A stretch of DNA of 10,133 nucleotides from the NCBI GenBank assembly GCA_020435885.1, contig JAGQYU010000251.1, positions 1-10,133 of the forward strand, given 5' to 3'. This stretch comes from Flavobacteriaceae bacterium (lineage in GTDB: Bacteria; Bacteroidota; Bacteroidia; Flavobacteriales; Flavobacteriaceae). How positions within the stretch are numbered: the first letter of the stretch is position 1; the number at the start of each line of letters is the position of its first letter. Below are positions 1 to 5,966 of this stretch, piece by piece. A model generated the notes under the pieces. That model had not been told where the DNA came from, searched no databases, and was given only the letters and a program-made list of their open reading frames with translations. A program made the position numbers and the translations under genes.

Positions 1-2
1 AT

Positions 3-440
3 GGAAATAAAACTGATCAAATAAAATTGGCAGACTTTAACGGTAAATTCAAAGTAGTGTACTGTTTTCAAAGCTGGTGCCCCGGTTGTCATAGCAAAGG
101 CTTGCCAGATTTAAAGAAAATGGTAGAAGCGTTGGAAGGTAATGATAAGGTAGCTTTTTTGGCAGTACAAACTGTTTTTGAAGGCCACCATGCTAACACT
201 TATGATAAGATGGTAGAAACCCAAAAACAATACGATTTAAAAATACCTTTTGGACACGATGCAGGAGATGATGGTAAATCACGTTCTAATATCATGACCA
301 ACTACCGTACAGGTGGTACGCCTTGGTTTATTTTTATAGACCAAAACAACAATGTGGTATTTGCCGATTTTCACTTAAACGTAGATGCAGCTATTGAATT
401 TTTGAAAAGTATGAAAAATGAGACCTATTCCAAAAATTAA
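3..440 (+). CDS. Thioredoxin-like (TlpA/AhpC-type) protein with CPGC active site, 5' partial
   Basis: This is a thioredoxin-fold thiol-disulfide oxidoreductase of the redoxin/TlpA type. The active site Cys-Pro-Gly-Cys is at bases 78-89, just after a hydrophobic beta strand, and the conserved Gly-Gly-Thr-cisPro loop is at 312-323. The frame stays open to the left edge and reads GNKTDQIK before the TTG at base 27, which is what usually precedes this strand (a substrate phrase, then LADFNGK). The gene therefore starts outside the window, probably by only a few to about 20 codons, and the TTG is not its start. No signal peptide can be judged because the N-terminus is missing. It is clearly a paralogue of the CPGC protein at 4675-5127. 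Its last 23 bases overlap the next gene, which suggests translational coupling to the glutaredoxin fusion. Its partner substrate is unknown. Confidence 0.9.
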   Translation, partial: GNKTDQIKLADFNGKFKVVYCFQSWCPGCHSKGLPDLKKMVEALEGNDKVAFLAVQTVFEGHHANTYDKMVETQKQYDLKIPFGHDAGDDGKSRSNIMTNYRTGGTPWFIFIDQNNNVVFADFHLNVDAAIEFLKSMKNETYSKN

Positions 441-948
441 ACTGTATGGTGCCAATGGTTGCCATAAGACACACTATTATCAATTAGTGCTTGATGAAAT
501 TGGTTTACCATACGATTTTTTGGATGTAGAAGCTAATGAAGACCATGCAGAAGAGTTGCGTGGTTTATATGAAAACCGTAAACTGAATTTCCCAACAATT
601 ACCATAGGGAAAAAGAAATTGCGAAATCCGTATAAGGAAGATTTAATAAAATGGATAAACAAACTAATACCCCAACAATTGACACTAATACACAAAAAAG
701 ACAATCATAAATTCACTTTAGATATTAACGGAGAAGAAGCTAAAGTAGAATATGTGGTAAAAGAAGGGAAAATGTACTTAATACATTCCGAAGTGCCTTA
801 TCTGTTAAGAGGGAGAGGCATAGGGAAAGAACTGGTACTTAAAACCTTCGAAAAACTAACAGAAGAAGGTTACAAAGCCGTGGCTGTATGCAGTTATATA
901 AAAGCAGTGAAAAACCGTGATCCGTATTGGAAAGATATTATTGAATAA
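418..948 (+). CDS. Glutaredoxin domain fused to COG2388/YjdJ-type minimal GNAT acetyltransferase
   Basis: A two-domain cytoplasmic protein of 176 residues. Residues 1-85 look like a glutaredoxin: a beta strand (IKLYGANGC), a monothiol-type active site C15-H-K-T, then NFPTITIG around residues 57-64 supplying the cis-proline. Residues 88-176 match the minimal GNAT family COG2388 (E. coli YjdJ, human NATD1, Arabidopsis At1g77540). There is an HSEVP strand with H123, the acetyl-CoA pyrophosphate loop R131-G-R-G-I-G136, and C158 in the conserved AVCSY strand; as I recall, a His and a Cys at these places sit in the active site of the Arabidopsis protein. C15 and C158 are the only cysteines. The ATG at 418 lies inside the 3' end of the preceding thioredoxin-like gene. 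Family membership of both halves is fairly sure; the acceptor substrate and the reason for the fusion are unknown. Confidence 0.87.
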   Translation: MRPIPKIKLYGANGCHKTHYYQLVLDEIGLPYDFLDVEANEDHAEELRGLYENRKLNFPTITIGKKKLRNPYKEDLIKWINKLIPQQLTLIHKKDNHKFTLDINGEEAKVEYVVKEGKMYLIHSEVPYLLRGRGIGKELVLKTFEKLTEEGYKAVAVCSYIKAVKNRDPYWKDIIE

Positions 949-954
949 AAATAA

Positions 955-968
955 AAGAAAGGAAACAA
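955..968 (+). promoter_or_regulatory. Ribosome-binding leader before the SirB1-like gene
   Basis: AAGAAAGGAAACAA lies just upstream of the ATG at 972 and contains an AGGA core. The 12 bases GAAAGGAAACAA (957-968) recur exactly before the ATG at 4675. Shine-Dalgarno-like sequences are otherwise scarce in this window, so this supports the chosen start. Confidence 0.45.
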
Positions 969-971
969 ATT

Positions 972-1844
972 ATGAAAACGTTAGACCATTCAAGTATAAA
1001 AGCACTAATTAGTCTTTTGGAAGACCCTAGCGAAATTATATTTAACGAAATCCATCAAACAATACTTGCATTGGGCAGTGATGGTATCTCACATTTGCAA
1101 GAAGCATTTGATGACAGTAAAAGCGAACTCCAAAAAGAACGGATTGTAGAAATATTGGATAAACTCAAATTAGACAAATTGGAGTATGATCTTAATGCTT
1201 GGAAAGAATTTCATGAAAATGATCTGTTAAGAGGACTAATACTAATAGCAAGATATGGTTATCCAAATTTTGATGAAGAAGAAATAAATAAAACCATTCA
1301 AGACATCATAATAGCCGTTAACGATAAGATCATTGGAAAATCTCCAAAAGAAATTGCACATATATTAAATCAGGTAATTTTATATGATTTTGGTTTCAAC
1401 GGAAACATTCGCAATTATTCAGGTATCAATAATTCTTTTTTCAATAAAGTAATAGAAAAGAGGATCAGCAACCCAATAGGATTGTCTGTTATATATCTGT
1501 TGGTTGCAGAAGCATTAGAAATTCCTTTGGTAGGGATAAATTCGCCGGGGCATTTTGTTTTGGGCTATGTTTCAGAAAAGTATTTTGAAGATGAGGATGA
1601 AAGTGGTATTATGGATCATATCGAATTTTATATCGATCCTTTTATCAATGGATTGATTATAGAACCGGAAGATTATGACAAATGGTTGTTACAAATACCT
1701 TTCAATTTAGAAGAGAAAAAATATTTGTCGGCAACCAATGTTGATATTATTAAACGGATAATGAACAACCTGATCCATGTGCTATTTGTGACCGGAGAAA
1801 AATCTACGGCCAAAGAATTGCTTGCCATTAATGAAACTCTTTAA
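972..1844 (+). CDS. SirB1-family transglutaminase-like (Transglut_core2) protein
   Basis: A 290-residue protein with the SirB1 / transglutaminase-like core 2 pattern. About residues 5-70 form an amphipathic helical region like a HEAT repeat, including the phrase ILALGSDGISHLQEAF. The core follows: N167-P-I-G-L-S, then PLVGINSPGHF (PGHF at 192-195), then IDPF (221-224) with a following NGL. The family is widespread, often next to translation or stress genes, and its biochemical function is unsettled. The protein contains no cysteine, so it cannot be a classical Cys-His-Asp transglutaminase or protease. The C-terminal helices are the usual tail, but no clear TPR is visible. The start is the ATG behind an AGGA leader, 23 bases after the previous stop. 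Family assignment is confident; the role is open. Confidence 0.85.
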   Translation: MKTLDHSSIKALISLLEDPSEIIFNEIHQTILALGSDGISHLQEAFDDSKSELQKERIVEILDKLKLDKLEYDLNAWKEFHENDLLRGLILIARYGYPNFDEEEINKTIQDIIIAVNDKIIGKSPKEIAHILNQVILYDFGFNGNIRNYSGINNSFFNKVIEKRISNPIGLSVIYLLVAEALEIPLVGINSPGHFVLGYVSEKYFEDEDESGIMDHIEFYIDPFINGLIIEPEDYDKWLLQIPFNLEEKKYLSATNVDIIKRIMNNLIHVLFVTGEKSTAKELLAINETL

Positions 1845-1899
1845 AAAATAATTATCTTGTTATAATAATATTTTAAACTAGTTAGTAAAAAGCATATAA

Positions 1900-2496
1900 T
1901 TGTTACAATTTAATAGTGAATATTACCAATTGGTCAGCGACATTAAAAAATGTCAAACCTGTGTTCAGTTTTTACCAAACCTGCCCAACCCTATTGTGTC
2001 ATTTTCACCTGAATCTAAGATAATTATCATAGGGCAGGCGCCAGGTAAAAAGGTACATGAAAACAACACTCCGTTTAATGATAAAAGTGGAGATAATTTA
2101 AGAGATTGGTTAGGGATAGATAAAGATACTTTTTATAATACTTCTGCTTTTGGAATAATGCCAATGGGTTTTTGCTTTCCGGGAACTAATGATAAAGGTG
2201 GAGATTTACCTCCGAGGCCGGAATGTGCTCCACAATGGCATCGGCATATTTTAGAACAGATAGGGAAAGCAGAGTTGATTTTGCTAGTGGGGCAATATGC
2301 TCAGAAATATTATTTAGGCGATTTAGCTAAAAATAACCTAACGGAAACAGTAAAAAGTTATAAAGAATATTTACCTGTTTATTTTCCATTGGTACATCCA
2401 TCACCGTTAAATTTTAGATGGCAAGCAAAAAATAAATGGTTTTCGGAAGAGGTAATCCCTGAACTACAAAAAAGAGTAAAAAGCATAATTAAGTGA
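1900..2496 (+). CDS. Uracil-DNA glycosylase superfamily protein (family 4-like, four-cysteine)
   Basis: A 198-residue member of the UDG superfamily in the COG1573-like group; if active it would remove uracil or a related base from DNA. Cysteines C18, C21, C92 and C109 are spaced (C-x2-C ... C-x16-C) as in the 4Fe-4S cluster of family 4 enzymes. Motif A is GQAPG (45-49), followed by the PFNDKSGDNLRDWLG segment; motif B is H166-P-S-P in VHPSPLNFRW. Unlike classical family 4 (GEAPG), the acidic residue in motif A is replaced by Gln, so the mechanism or substrate may differ. A TAA at 1897-1899 blocks any upstream extension and no ATG lies near, so the TTG at 1900 is the likely start; the gene begins 55 bases after the previous one. 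Its stop overlaps a GTG of the next reading frame. Confidence 0.85.
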   Translation: MLQFNSEYYQLVSDIKKCQTCVQFLPNLPNPIVSFSPESKIIIIGQAPGKKVHENNTPFNDKSGDNLRDWLGIDKDTFYNTSAFGIMPMGFCFPGTNDKGGDLPPRPECAPQWHRHILEQIGKAELILLVGQYAQKYYLGDLAKNNLTETVKSYKEYLPVYFPLVHPSPLNFRWQAKNKWFSEEVIPELQKRVKSIIK

Positions 2497-2513
2497 CTAA
2501 AATCAACAGTATT

Positions 2514-2810
2514 ATGATAGTAGGTGTTTTTAAGTTTAAAGTCAACCCAAGTTTTCAAGAAGAATTTGAATATCTCTACGGGCATGCGGCCAAATATGTA
2601 GGTCAAATAGATGGTTATTTAGGACATACCGTCTATGATGGCGAAAATGGCGAAAAGGTTTTGATTGTGGAATTTAGAGATCGTAATTCTTTTGAGGTTT
2701 GGGATAAACATCCTGAACATAAAAAATACAAAGAACGCGGCAAAAAAGAGATTTTTGAAAGCTATGATGTTTCTGTTGGCGAAGTATTTGAAAAAAGTAC
2801 CAAACCGTAG
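2514..2810 (+). CDS. ABM-fold (antibiotic biosynthesis monooxygenase-like) protein
   Basis: A 98-residue dimeric ferredoxin-like (ABM) domain protein. It starts with the strand IVGVFKFKVNP, has the helix FQEEFEYLYGHAA, the strand GYLGHTVYDGENGEKVLIVEFRD, then the helix SFEVWDKHPEHKKYKERGKK, which is the usual order of the fold. Members range from quinone-forming monooxygenases to heme degraders and proteins of unknown activity; nothing here fixes the substrate. The frame can be extended to a GTG at 2493 overlapping the previous stop, but the ATG at 2514 puts Met-Ile-Val directly at the first strand as in the family, so I prefer it. It lies 17 bases after the UDG-like gene, so co-transcription is likely. 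Confidence 0.75.
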   Translation: MIVGVFKFKVNPSFQEEFEYLYGHAAKYVGQIDGYLGHTVYDGENGEKVLIVEFRDRNSFEVWDKHPEHKKYKERGKKEIFESYDVSVGEVFEKSTKP

Positions 2811-2851
2811 AGAAATAATTAATGGCGAGTTTATAAAAGCAAAAATTTTAA

Positions 2852-3109
2852 ATGGATTTGTTTAATTATATTAAAAATATAAATGAGGGTTATTCCGAAG
2901 GTAATTATTCAGGGAAGAAATACGGTATAACCAAAACTACCTTTAACAGAGGAAATTCATTTAAAGTATATGCAAAAGAATTAGGAGATAACGATTTTAT
3001 CAGCCTCAATTATTATAAAACAAAATCGAAAGATTTATTAAAACCATGTGAAATGCCAGAACAAAAGGTAATTCACTTTTTAAAAAATGTAGAACTAAAT
3101 CAAAATTAA
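2852..3109 (+). CDS. Small conserved-looking protein upstream of MsrA, function unknown
   Basis: An 85-residue protein with no signal peptide or membrane segment. It has a hydrophobic N-terminal helix, a strand-rich centre (KYGITKTTFNRGNSFKVYAKEL, then NDFISLNYY) and a C-terminal helix containing LLKPCEMPEQKVIHFL with the only cysteine, C62. Similar short proteins beside methionine sulfoxide reductases are, as far as I recall, present in other flavobacteria and sometimes carry an MsrA-derived name, but this protein has none of the MsrA motifs. It ends two bases before the MsrA start, so it is almost certainly translated from the same message. A role as partner or regulator of MsrA is inference only. 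Confidence 0.7.
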   Translation: MDLFNYIKNINEGYSEGNYSGKKYGITKTTFNRGNSFKVYAKELGDNDFISLNYYKTKSKDLLKPCEMPEQKVIHFLKNVELNQN

Positions 3110-3111
3110 AA

Positions 3112-3603
3112 ATGAACAATTATAAAAAAGCATACATAGCAGGCGGCTGTTTTTGGGGCATGGAAGACCTCTTCAGAAAACGTCCGGGTATAAAAGACAC
3201 AGAAGTTGGATACATCGGAGGTCAAAATGACAACCCTACTTATCAAAATCATCCGGGCCATGCCGAAGGTATTGAAATTGTGTATGATCCAAAAGAGACT
3301 AATTTTAAAGAAATTTTAGATTATTTCTTTAGAGTACATGATCCTACAACGGTAGATCGTCAAGGAAATGATAGAGGTTCAAGTTATAGATCGGCTATCT
3401 TTATTCAGAATGATGAAGAAAAGCAAATAGCTGAAGAAGTGATAAAAATTGTAGATGACTCTAAACGTTGGAATGGTAAAGTAGTTACTACATTAGAGCC
3501 TTATTCTAAATTTTGGCCGGCGGAAGATCATCATCAAGATTATTTGGTAAAAAATCCTAATGGTTACACTTGCCATTTTGAACGGTTCGAAACATTTTTG
3601 TAA
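3112..3603 (+). CDS. msrA: Peptide methionine (S)-S-oxide reductase MsrA
   Basis: MsrA reduces methionine-S-sulfoxide, free or in proteins, with electrons from thioredoxin. The 163 residues carry the classical G12-C-F-W-G active site with nucleophile C13, the catalytic E52 in HAEGIEIVYDP, the DPTT...DRQGNDRGSSYRS substrate-pocket segment (about 77-94), and FWPAEDHHQDYL. C154 in GYTCHFERF is the only other cysteine and is the likely resolving residue. Length is normal for a single-domain MsrA. No signal peptide is present, so it is cytoplasmic. It begins two bases after the small unknown gene and is followed 13 bases later by a lipoprotein gene. A second, divergent MsrA lies at 5130-5639. The assignment is secure. 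Confidence 0.97.
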   Translation: MNNYKKAYIAGGCFWGMEDLFRKRPGIKDTEVGYIGGQNDNPTYQNHPGHAEGIEIVYDPKETNFKEILDYFFRVHDPTTVDRQGNDRGSSYRSAIFIQNDEEKQIAEEVIKIVDDSKRWNGKVVTTLEPYSKFWPAEDHHQDYLVKNPNGYTCHFERFETFL

Positions 3604-3616
3604 AAATTTTTAAGCA

Positions 3617-4612
3617 ATGAAAACAATAGCAATCAGTTTACTTTCTCTTGTATTTTTAGTTGCAAGTTGTAAGCAAGAACAAAAACAGTTAAAAACAGAA
3701 ACATCAGAAGATGTTTCTAATGTAACTGAAGAAAAATCCATAGTTAAATTTGAAGGTAATTTTGTTTCAGATGGTTATTTTAAACGTAGTGAAGGCTATG
3801 ATTGGGTAGCTGTTAAGATAACACAAGTAGATAGCACAAAAGCTAAAGTACAGATTCGTTCACGTGCTGATAAAAAACGTCCTACCTGTACCTGCGATAC
3901 GGATATATTTAAGGTAAACGACTCCACCTATCATAGTTTTCTAGGACAAACACGGGTGTTGTTTACTGTTAACGGAAACATACTTAATATAAGTGCTGAC
4001 GATCCTTCACAAAATGACAACTTAGGCTTTTATTGCTCAGGAGGTGGTAACCTTTCAGGGGATTATGAATTGATTCATGAGGCTTTGGATGAGAGTCAAA
4101 TTGACCAAACGGCATTCGCTAAATCTTTCCATTTACAAGGTATTGATTTTTATGTGACTTCCGTTAAGGAAGAATATCAATATAAAGTTACCATTACGCC
4201 TTCCGGACTTGAAATTGATAATCAGCCGGTGACTTTCTATACAGATGATTATGTGATTGACGCAGAGATTGAGGATTTAAATTCTGATGGCTCTCCGGAA
4301 TTATTGATCTACACTCAATCCGTTGGTAGTGGTAGCTATGGCAATGTTTATGGCTATTCGGTCAATAACAAAAAATCGATGAGCGAAATTTATTTTCCGC
4401 CAATAGCCGAAAATACAAAAGTGAATCAAGGGTATATGGGGCATGATGAATTTGCTATTGTAGAAACTACGTTGGTACAGCGTTTTCCTGTTTATAATGA
4501 AGGTGATGCAAATGCAAATCCTACAGGTGGTAAACGTCAAATACAATATAAGTTGATAGATGGTGAAGCGTCTAGAAAATTTGTCATTGATAGAGTGCTC
4601 GACTTTAAATAA
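3617..4612 (+). CDS. Lipoprotein with C-terminal PliI-type lysozyme-inhibitor domain
   Basis: A 331-residue lipoprotein. The signal peptide is MKTIAISLLSLVFLVASC with lipobox V15-A-S-C18, so the mature protein is lipid-anchored in the envelope. Residues 19-42 are a polar linker. Residues 43-153 form a first beta-rich domain with CTC (91-93) and YCSGGGNLSGDY (139-150). Residues 165-331 look like PliI, the periplasmic inhibitor of invertebrate-type lysozyme: FHLQGIDFYVTS, DLNSDGSPELLIY, the SGxY inhibitory-loop motif S238-G-S-Y241, GYMGHDEFAIVE, RFPVY and GGKRQIQYKL. The expected role is protection of peptidoglycan from host or grazer lysozyme. The N-terminal domain is not something I recognise; it also contains an SGxY (147-150). 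It lies between the two methionine-repair clusters. Confidence 0.82.
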   Translation: MKTIAISLLSLVFLVASCKQEQKQLKTETSEDVSNVTEEKSIVKFEGNFVSDGYFKRSEGYDWVAVKITQVDSTKAKVQIRSRADKKRPTCTCDTDIFKVNDSTYHSFLGQTRVLFTVNGNILNISADDPSQNDNLGFYCSGGGNLSGDYELIHEALDESQIDQTAFAKSFHLQGIDFYVTSVKEEYQYKVTITPSGLEIDNQPVTFYTDDYVIDAEIEDLNSDGSPELLIYTQSVGSGSYGNVYGYSVNNKKSMSEIYFPPIAENTKVNQGYMGHDEFAIVETTLVQRFPVYNEGDANANPTGGKRQIQYKLIDGEASRKFVIDRVLDFK

Positions 4613-4657
4613 CATACAATTCTAAATAAAATGACTGGTCTAACATTTTATTGGAAT

Positions 4658-4669
4658 GAAAGGAAACAA
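4658..4669 (+). promoter_or_regulatory. Ribosome-binding leader shared with the gene at 972
   Basis: GAAAGGAAACAA precedes the ATG at 4675 and is identical to bases 957-968. The AGGA core sits about 11-14 bases upstream of the start. Its exact reuse argues for a selected translation signal, though chance in an A-rich leader cannot be excluded. Confidence 0.4.
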
Positions 4670-4674
4670 GTATT

Positions 4675-5127
4675 ATGGAACTAAATAATACAATACCTGA
4701 ATGGCAGCTAGAGACCATTTTTGGTGATACGGTTCCAATGTTAAAACAATTTAAAGGAAAACCTTTATTGATATTGTTTTTCAGCTTAGGATGCCCTGGG
4801 TGTAAAGGTCGTGCACTACCATACGCAAACAGAGTAGTTTATGAAAATGGTGAAAGAATTAATGTGATTGGCATCCATACACGTTTTGAAGGACCGGAAT
4901 ACAAGATAGAAGATTTTAAAAAGGCAAAAGACGACTATTACATACGTTTCCCTTTTTATAAAGATGCGGATTTGGCAGAAACTTTTCATTTGTATAAAGC
5001 CGGAGGTACCCCGCATTGGATTTTATTGGATGCTGGTGGCAACTTGAAATTTTCTATTTTCGGATCAGACCCTAACAACGCTTTGTTAAGGCTAGATTTA
5101 AAAATTCAGGAACTTTTAAATGAATAA
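4675..5127 (+). CDS. Cytoplasmic thioredoxin-like redoxin with CPGC active site
   Basis: A complete 150-residue thioredoxin-fold protein with no signal peptide. Strand LLILFFSLG leads into C40-P-G-C43, and the GGT-cisPro loop is at 110-113 in AGGTPHWILLD. Between them lies the insertion typical of TlpA/AhpC-like redoxins (NVIGIHTRFEG...DYYIRFPFYKD). It shares layout and active site with the partial protein at the left edge, so the two look like products of an old duplication. The 62 bases upstream hold a good leader, so it may open a new transcript. It ends two bases before the CHWC-type MsrA, which suggests it could be the electron donor for that enzyme; this is inference from order. Confidence 0.88.
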   Translation: MELNNTIPEWQLETIFGDTVPMLKQFKGKPLLILFFSLGCPGCKGRALPYANRVVYENGERINVIGIHTRFEGPEYKIEDFKKAKDDYYIRFPFYKDADLAETFHLYKAGGTPHWILLDAGGNLKFSIFGSDPNNALLRLDLKIQELLNE

Positions 5128-5129
5128 TT

Positions 5130-5639
5130 TTGAAACAAATAGAAATGATAGGTTTTGGAGGTGGCTGTCATTGGTGTACCGAAGCAGTTTTTCAATCGCT
5201 TAAAGGAGTTGAAGAAGTTGTACAAGGTTGGATTGCTTCTGTAGGAGAAAAAGATACTTTTTCAGAAGCGGTTATAGTGTATTACAATCCAATGCAAATT
5301 CCTTTAGAAGTCCTTTTGGAAATACATCTGCGGACGCATAAAAGTACCTCATCGCATACAATGCGAGAAAAATATCGATCAGCCATTTATTATTTTAATG
5401 AGTTTGATAAAGAAGTAATTGAACAAATATTACAACAATTGCAAAAAAAGTTCGAAGAACAAATAATTACAGAAGTTTTGCCATTTGCTGAGTTTAAACC
5501 TTCACGGGAAGAAATCGTAAATTATTACTATAAAAATCCGCAAAAACCATTTTGTGAAAATTTTATAAATCCAAAACTCAGGTTGTTATTGAAAGAGTAT
5601 AATTTATACGCTAAAACAGAACAACTAAAACATTTGTAA
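5130..5639 (+). CDS. Divergent MsrA-family methionine sulfoxide reductase with CHWC motif
   Basis: A 169-residue MsrA-family protein. The active-site stretch is FGGG-C13-H-W-C16-TEAVF instead of the usual GCFWG, so a CxxC is built into the catalytic site. E46 in FSEAVIVYYN corresponds to the catalytic Glu, and KYRSAIYYF (81-89) to the substrate pocket. The HHQDY segment of ordinary MsrA is replaced by EEIVNYYYKNP, and C142 in KPFCENFINPKL is a possible resolving cysteine. Expected activity is reduction of a methionine-S-sulfoxide substrate. The TTG at 5130, two bases after the preceding stop, gives the usual short first strand; an ATG at 5145 is also possible and would only remove five residues. 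It is coupled to the CPGC redoxin just upstream. Confidence 0.88.
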   Translation: MKQIEMIGFGGGCHWCTEAVFQSLKGVEEVVQGWIASVGEKDTFSEAVIVYYNPMQIPLEVLLEIHLRTHKSTSSHTMREKYRSAIYYFNEFDKEVIEQILQQLQKKFEEQIITEVLPFAEFKPSREEIVNYYYKNPQKPFCENFINPKLRLLLKEYNLYAKTEQLKHL

Positions 5640-5684
5640 AGAAAAAAATTAATTTTAAGTATTCATCTAAAAAATAATAGAACT

Positions 5685-5960
5685 ATGGGATTAGTAGAAA
5701 ATCTAAAAGCGTATTTCAAAAAGAAAGAAAACAACGAAACTACAGGAAAAGCACCTGAAGGTGTGTGTCCTAATTGTTGGGGGCATCAAAATTGGGAAGG
5801 TGAATATTATTCATTCATGAAAGGGCAAAAAGGTAACCCAAGTGAAGAAACTTATAATAATTTCATTGCTGATGTAGCTCGGAAATTAGATAAAATTACA
5901 ATCAATCCCAATACGTATACTTGTGAAACCTGTAAGGTAAGCTATCAACATGATCATTAG
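5685..5960 (+). CDS. Small zinc-ribbon-like protein with CPNC and CETC, function unknown
   Basis: A 91-residue protein with two CxxC pairs, C28-P-N-C31 (in VCPNCWGHQNWEG) and C80-E-T-C83, which together should bind one zinc ion or form a redox site. Residues 1-20 are a lysine-rich amphipathic helix (LVENLKAYFKKK). The centre is helical and charged, and the tail ends in His residues. Short proteins of this CPNCWG pattern are common in Bacteroidota, to my knowledge without a known function. It starts 45 bases after the CHWC MsrA and is the last gene of the long forward run. Zinc binding is likely; a redox or chaperone role is only suggested by the neighbours. Confidence 0.75.
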   Translation: MGLVENLKAYFKKKENNETTGKAPEGVCPNCWGHQNWEGEYYSFMKGQKGNPSEETYNNFIADVARKLDKITINPNTYTCETCKVSYQHDH

Positions 5961-5966
5961 ATTTTT

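Noticed and set aside
27..29. TTG as the start of the first thioredoxin-like gene
   Set aside because: The frame is open to the window edge and the upstream residues look like the normal start of this fold, so the gene is cut by the edge.
480..704. Reverse-strand open frame inside the glutaredoxin-GNAT gene
   Set aside because: It lies wholly within a well-supported gene and its translation has no protein-like pattern; the same holds for the other antisense or shifted frames at 2379-2606, 2665-2865, 4301-4615, 4816-5016, 7270-7500, 8070-8357, 8791-9036, 9361-9552 and 9668-9853.
1845..1899. Promoter before the UDG-like gene
   Set aside because: The gap is very AT-rich and has only imperfect matches to TAnnTTTG (for example TAATATTTT), with no correctly spaced -33 element.
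2493..2495. GTG as the start of the ABM-fold gene
   Set aside because: It overlaps the previous stop and adds seven residues not expected in the family; the ATG at 2514 fits better, though coupling through the GTG cannot be fully excluded.
4613..4657. Promoter before the second CPGC redoxin
   Set aside because: The 62-base gap would allow one, but only a poor -7 match (TAACATTTT) is present.
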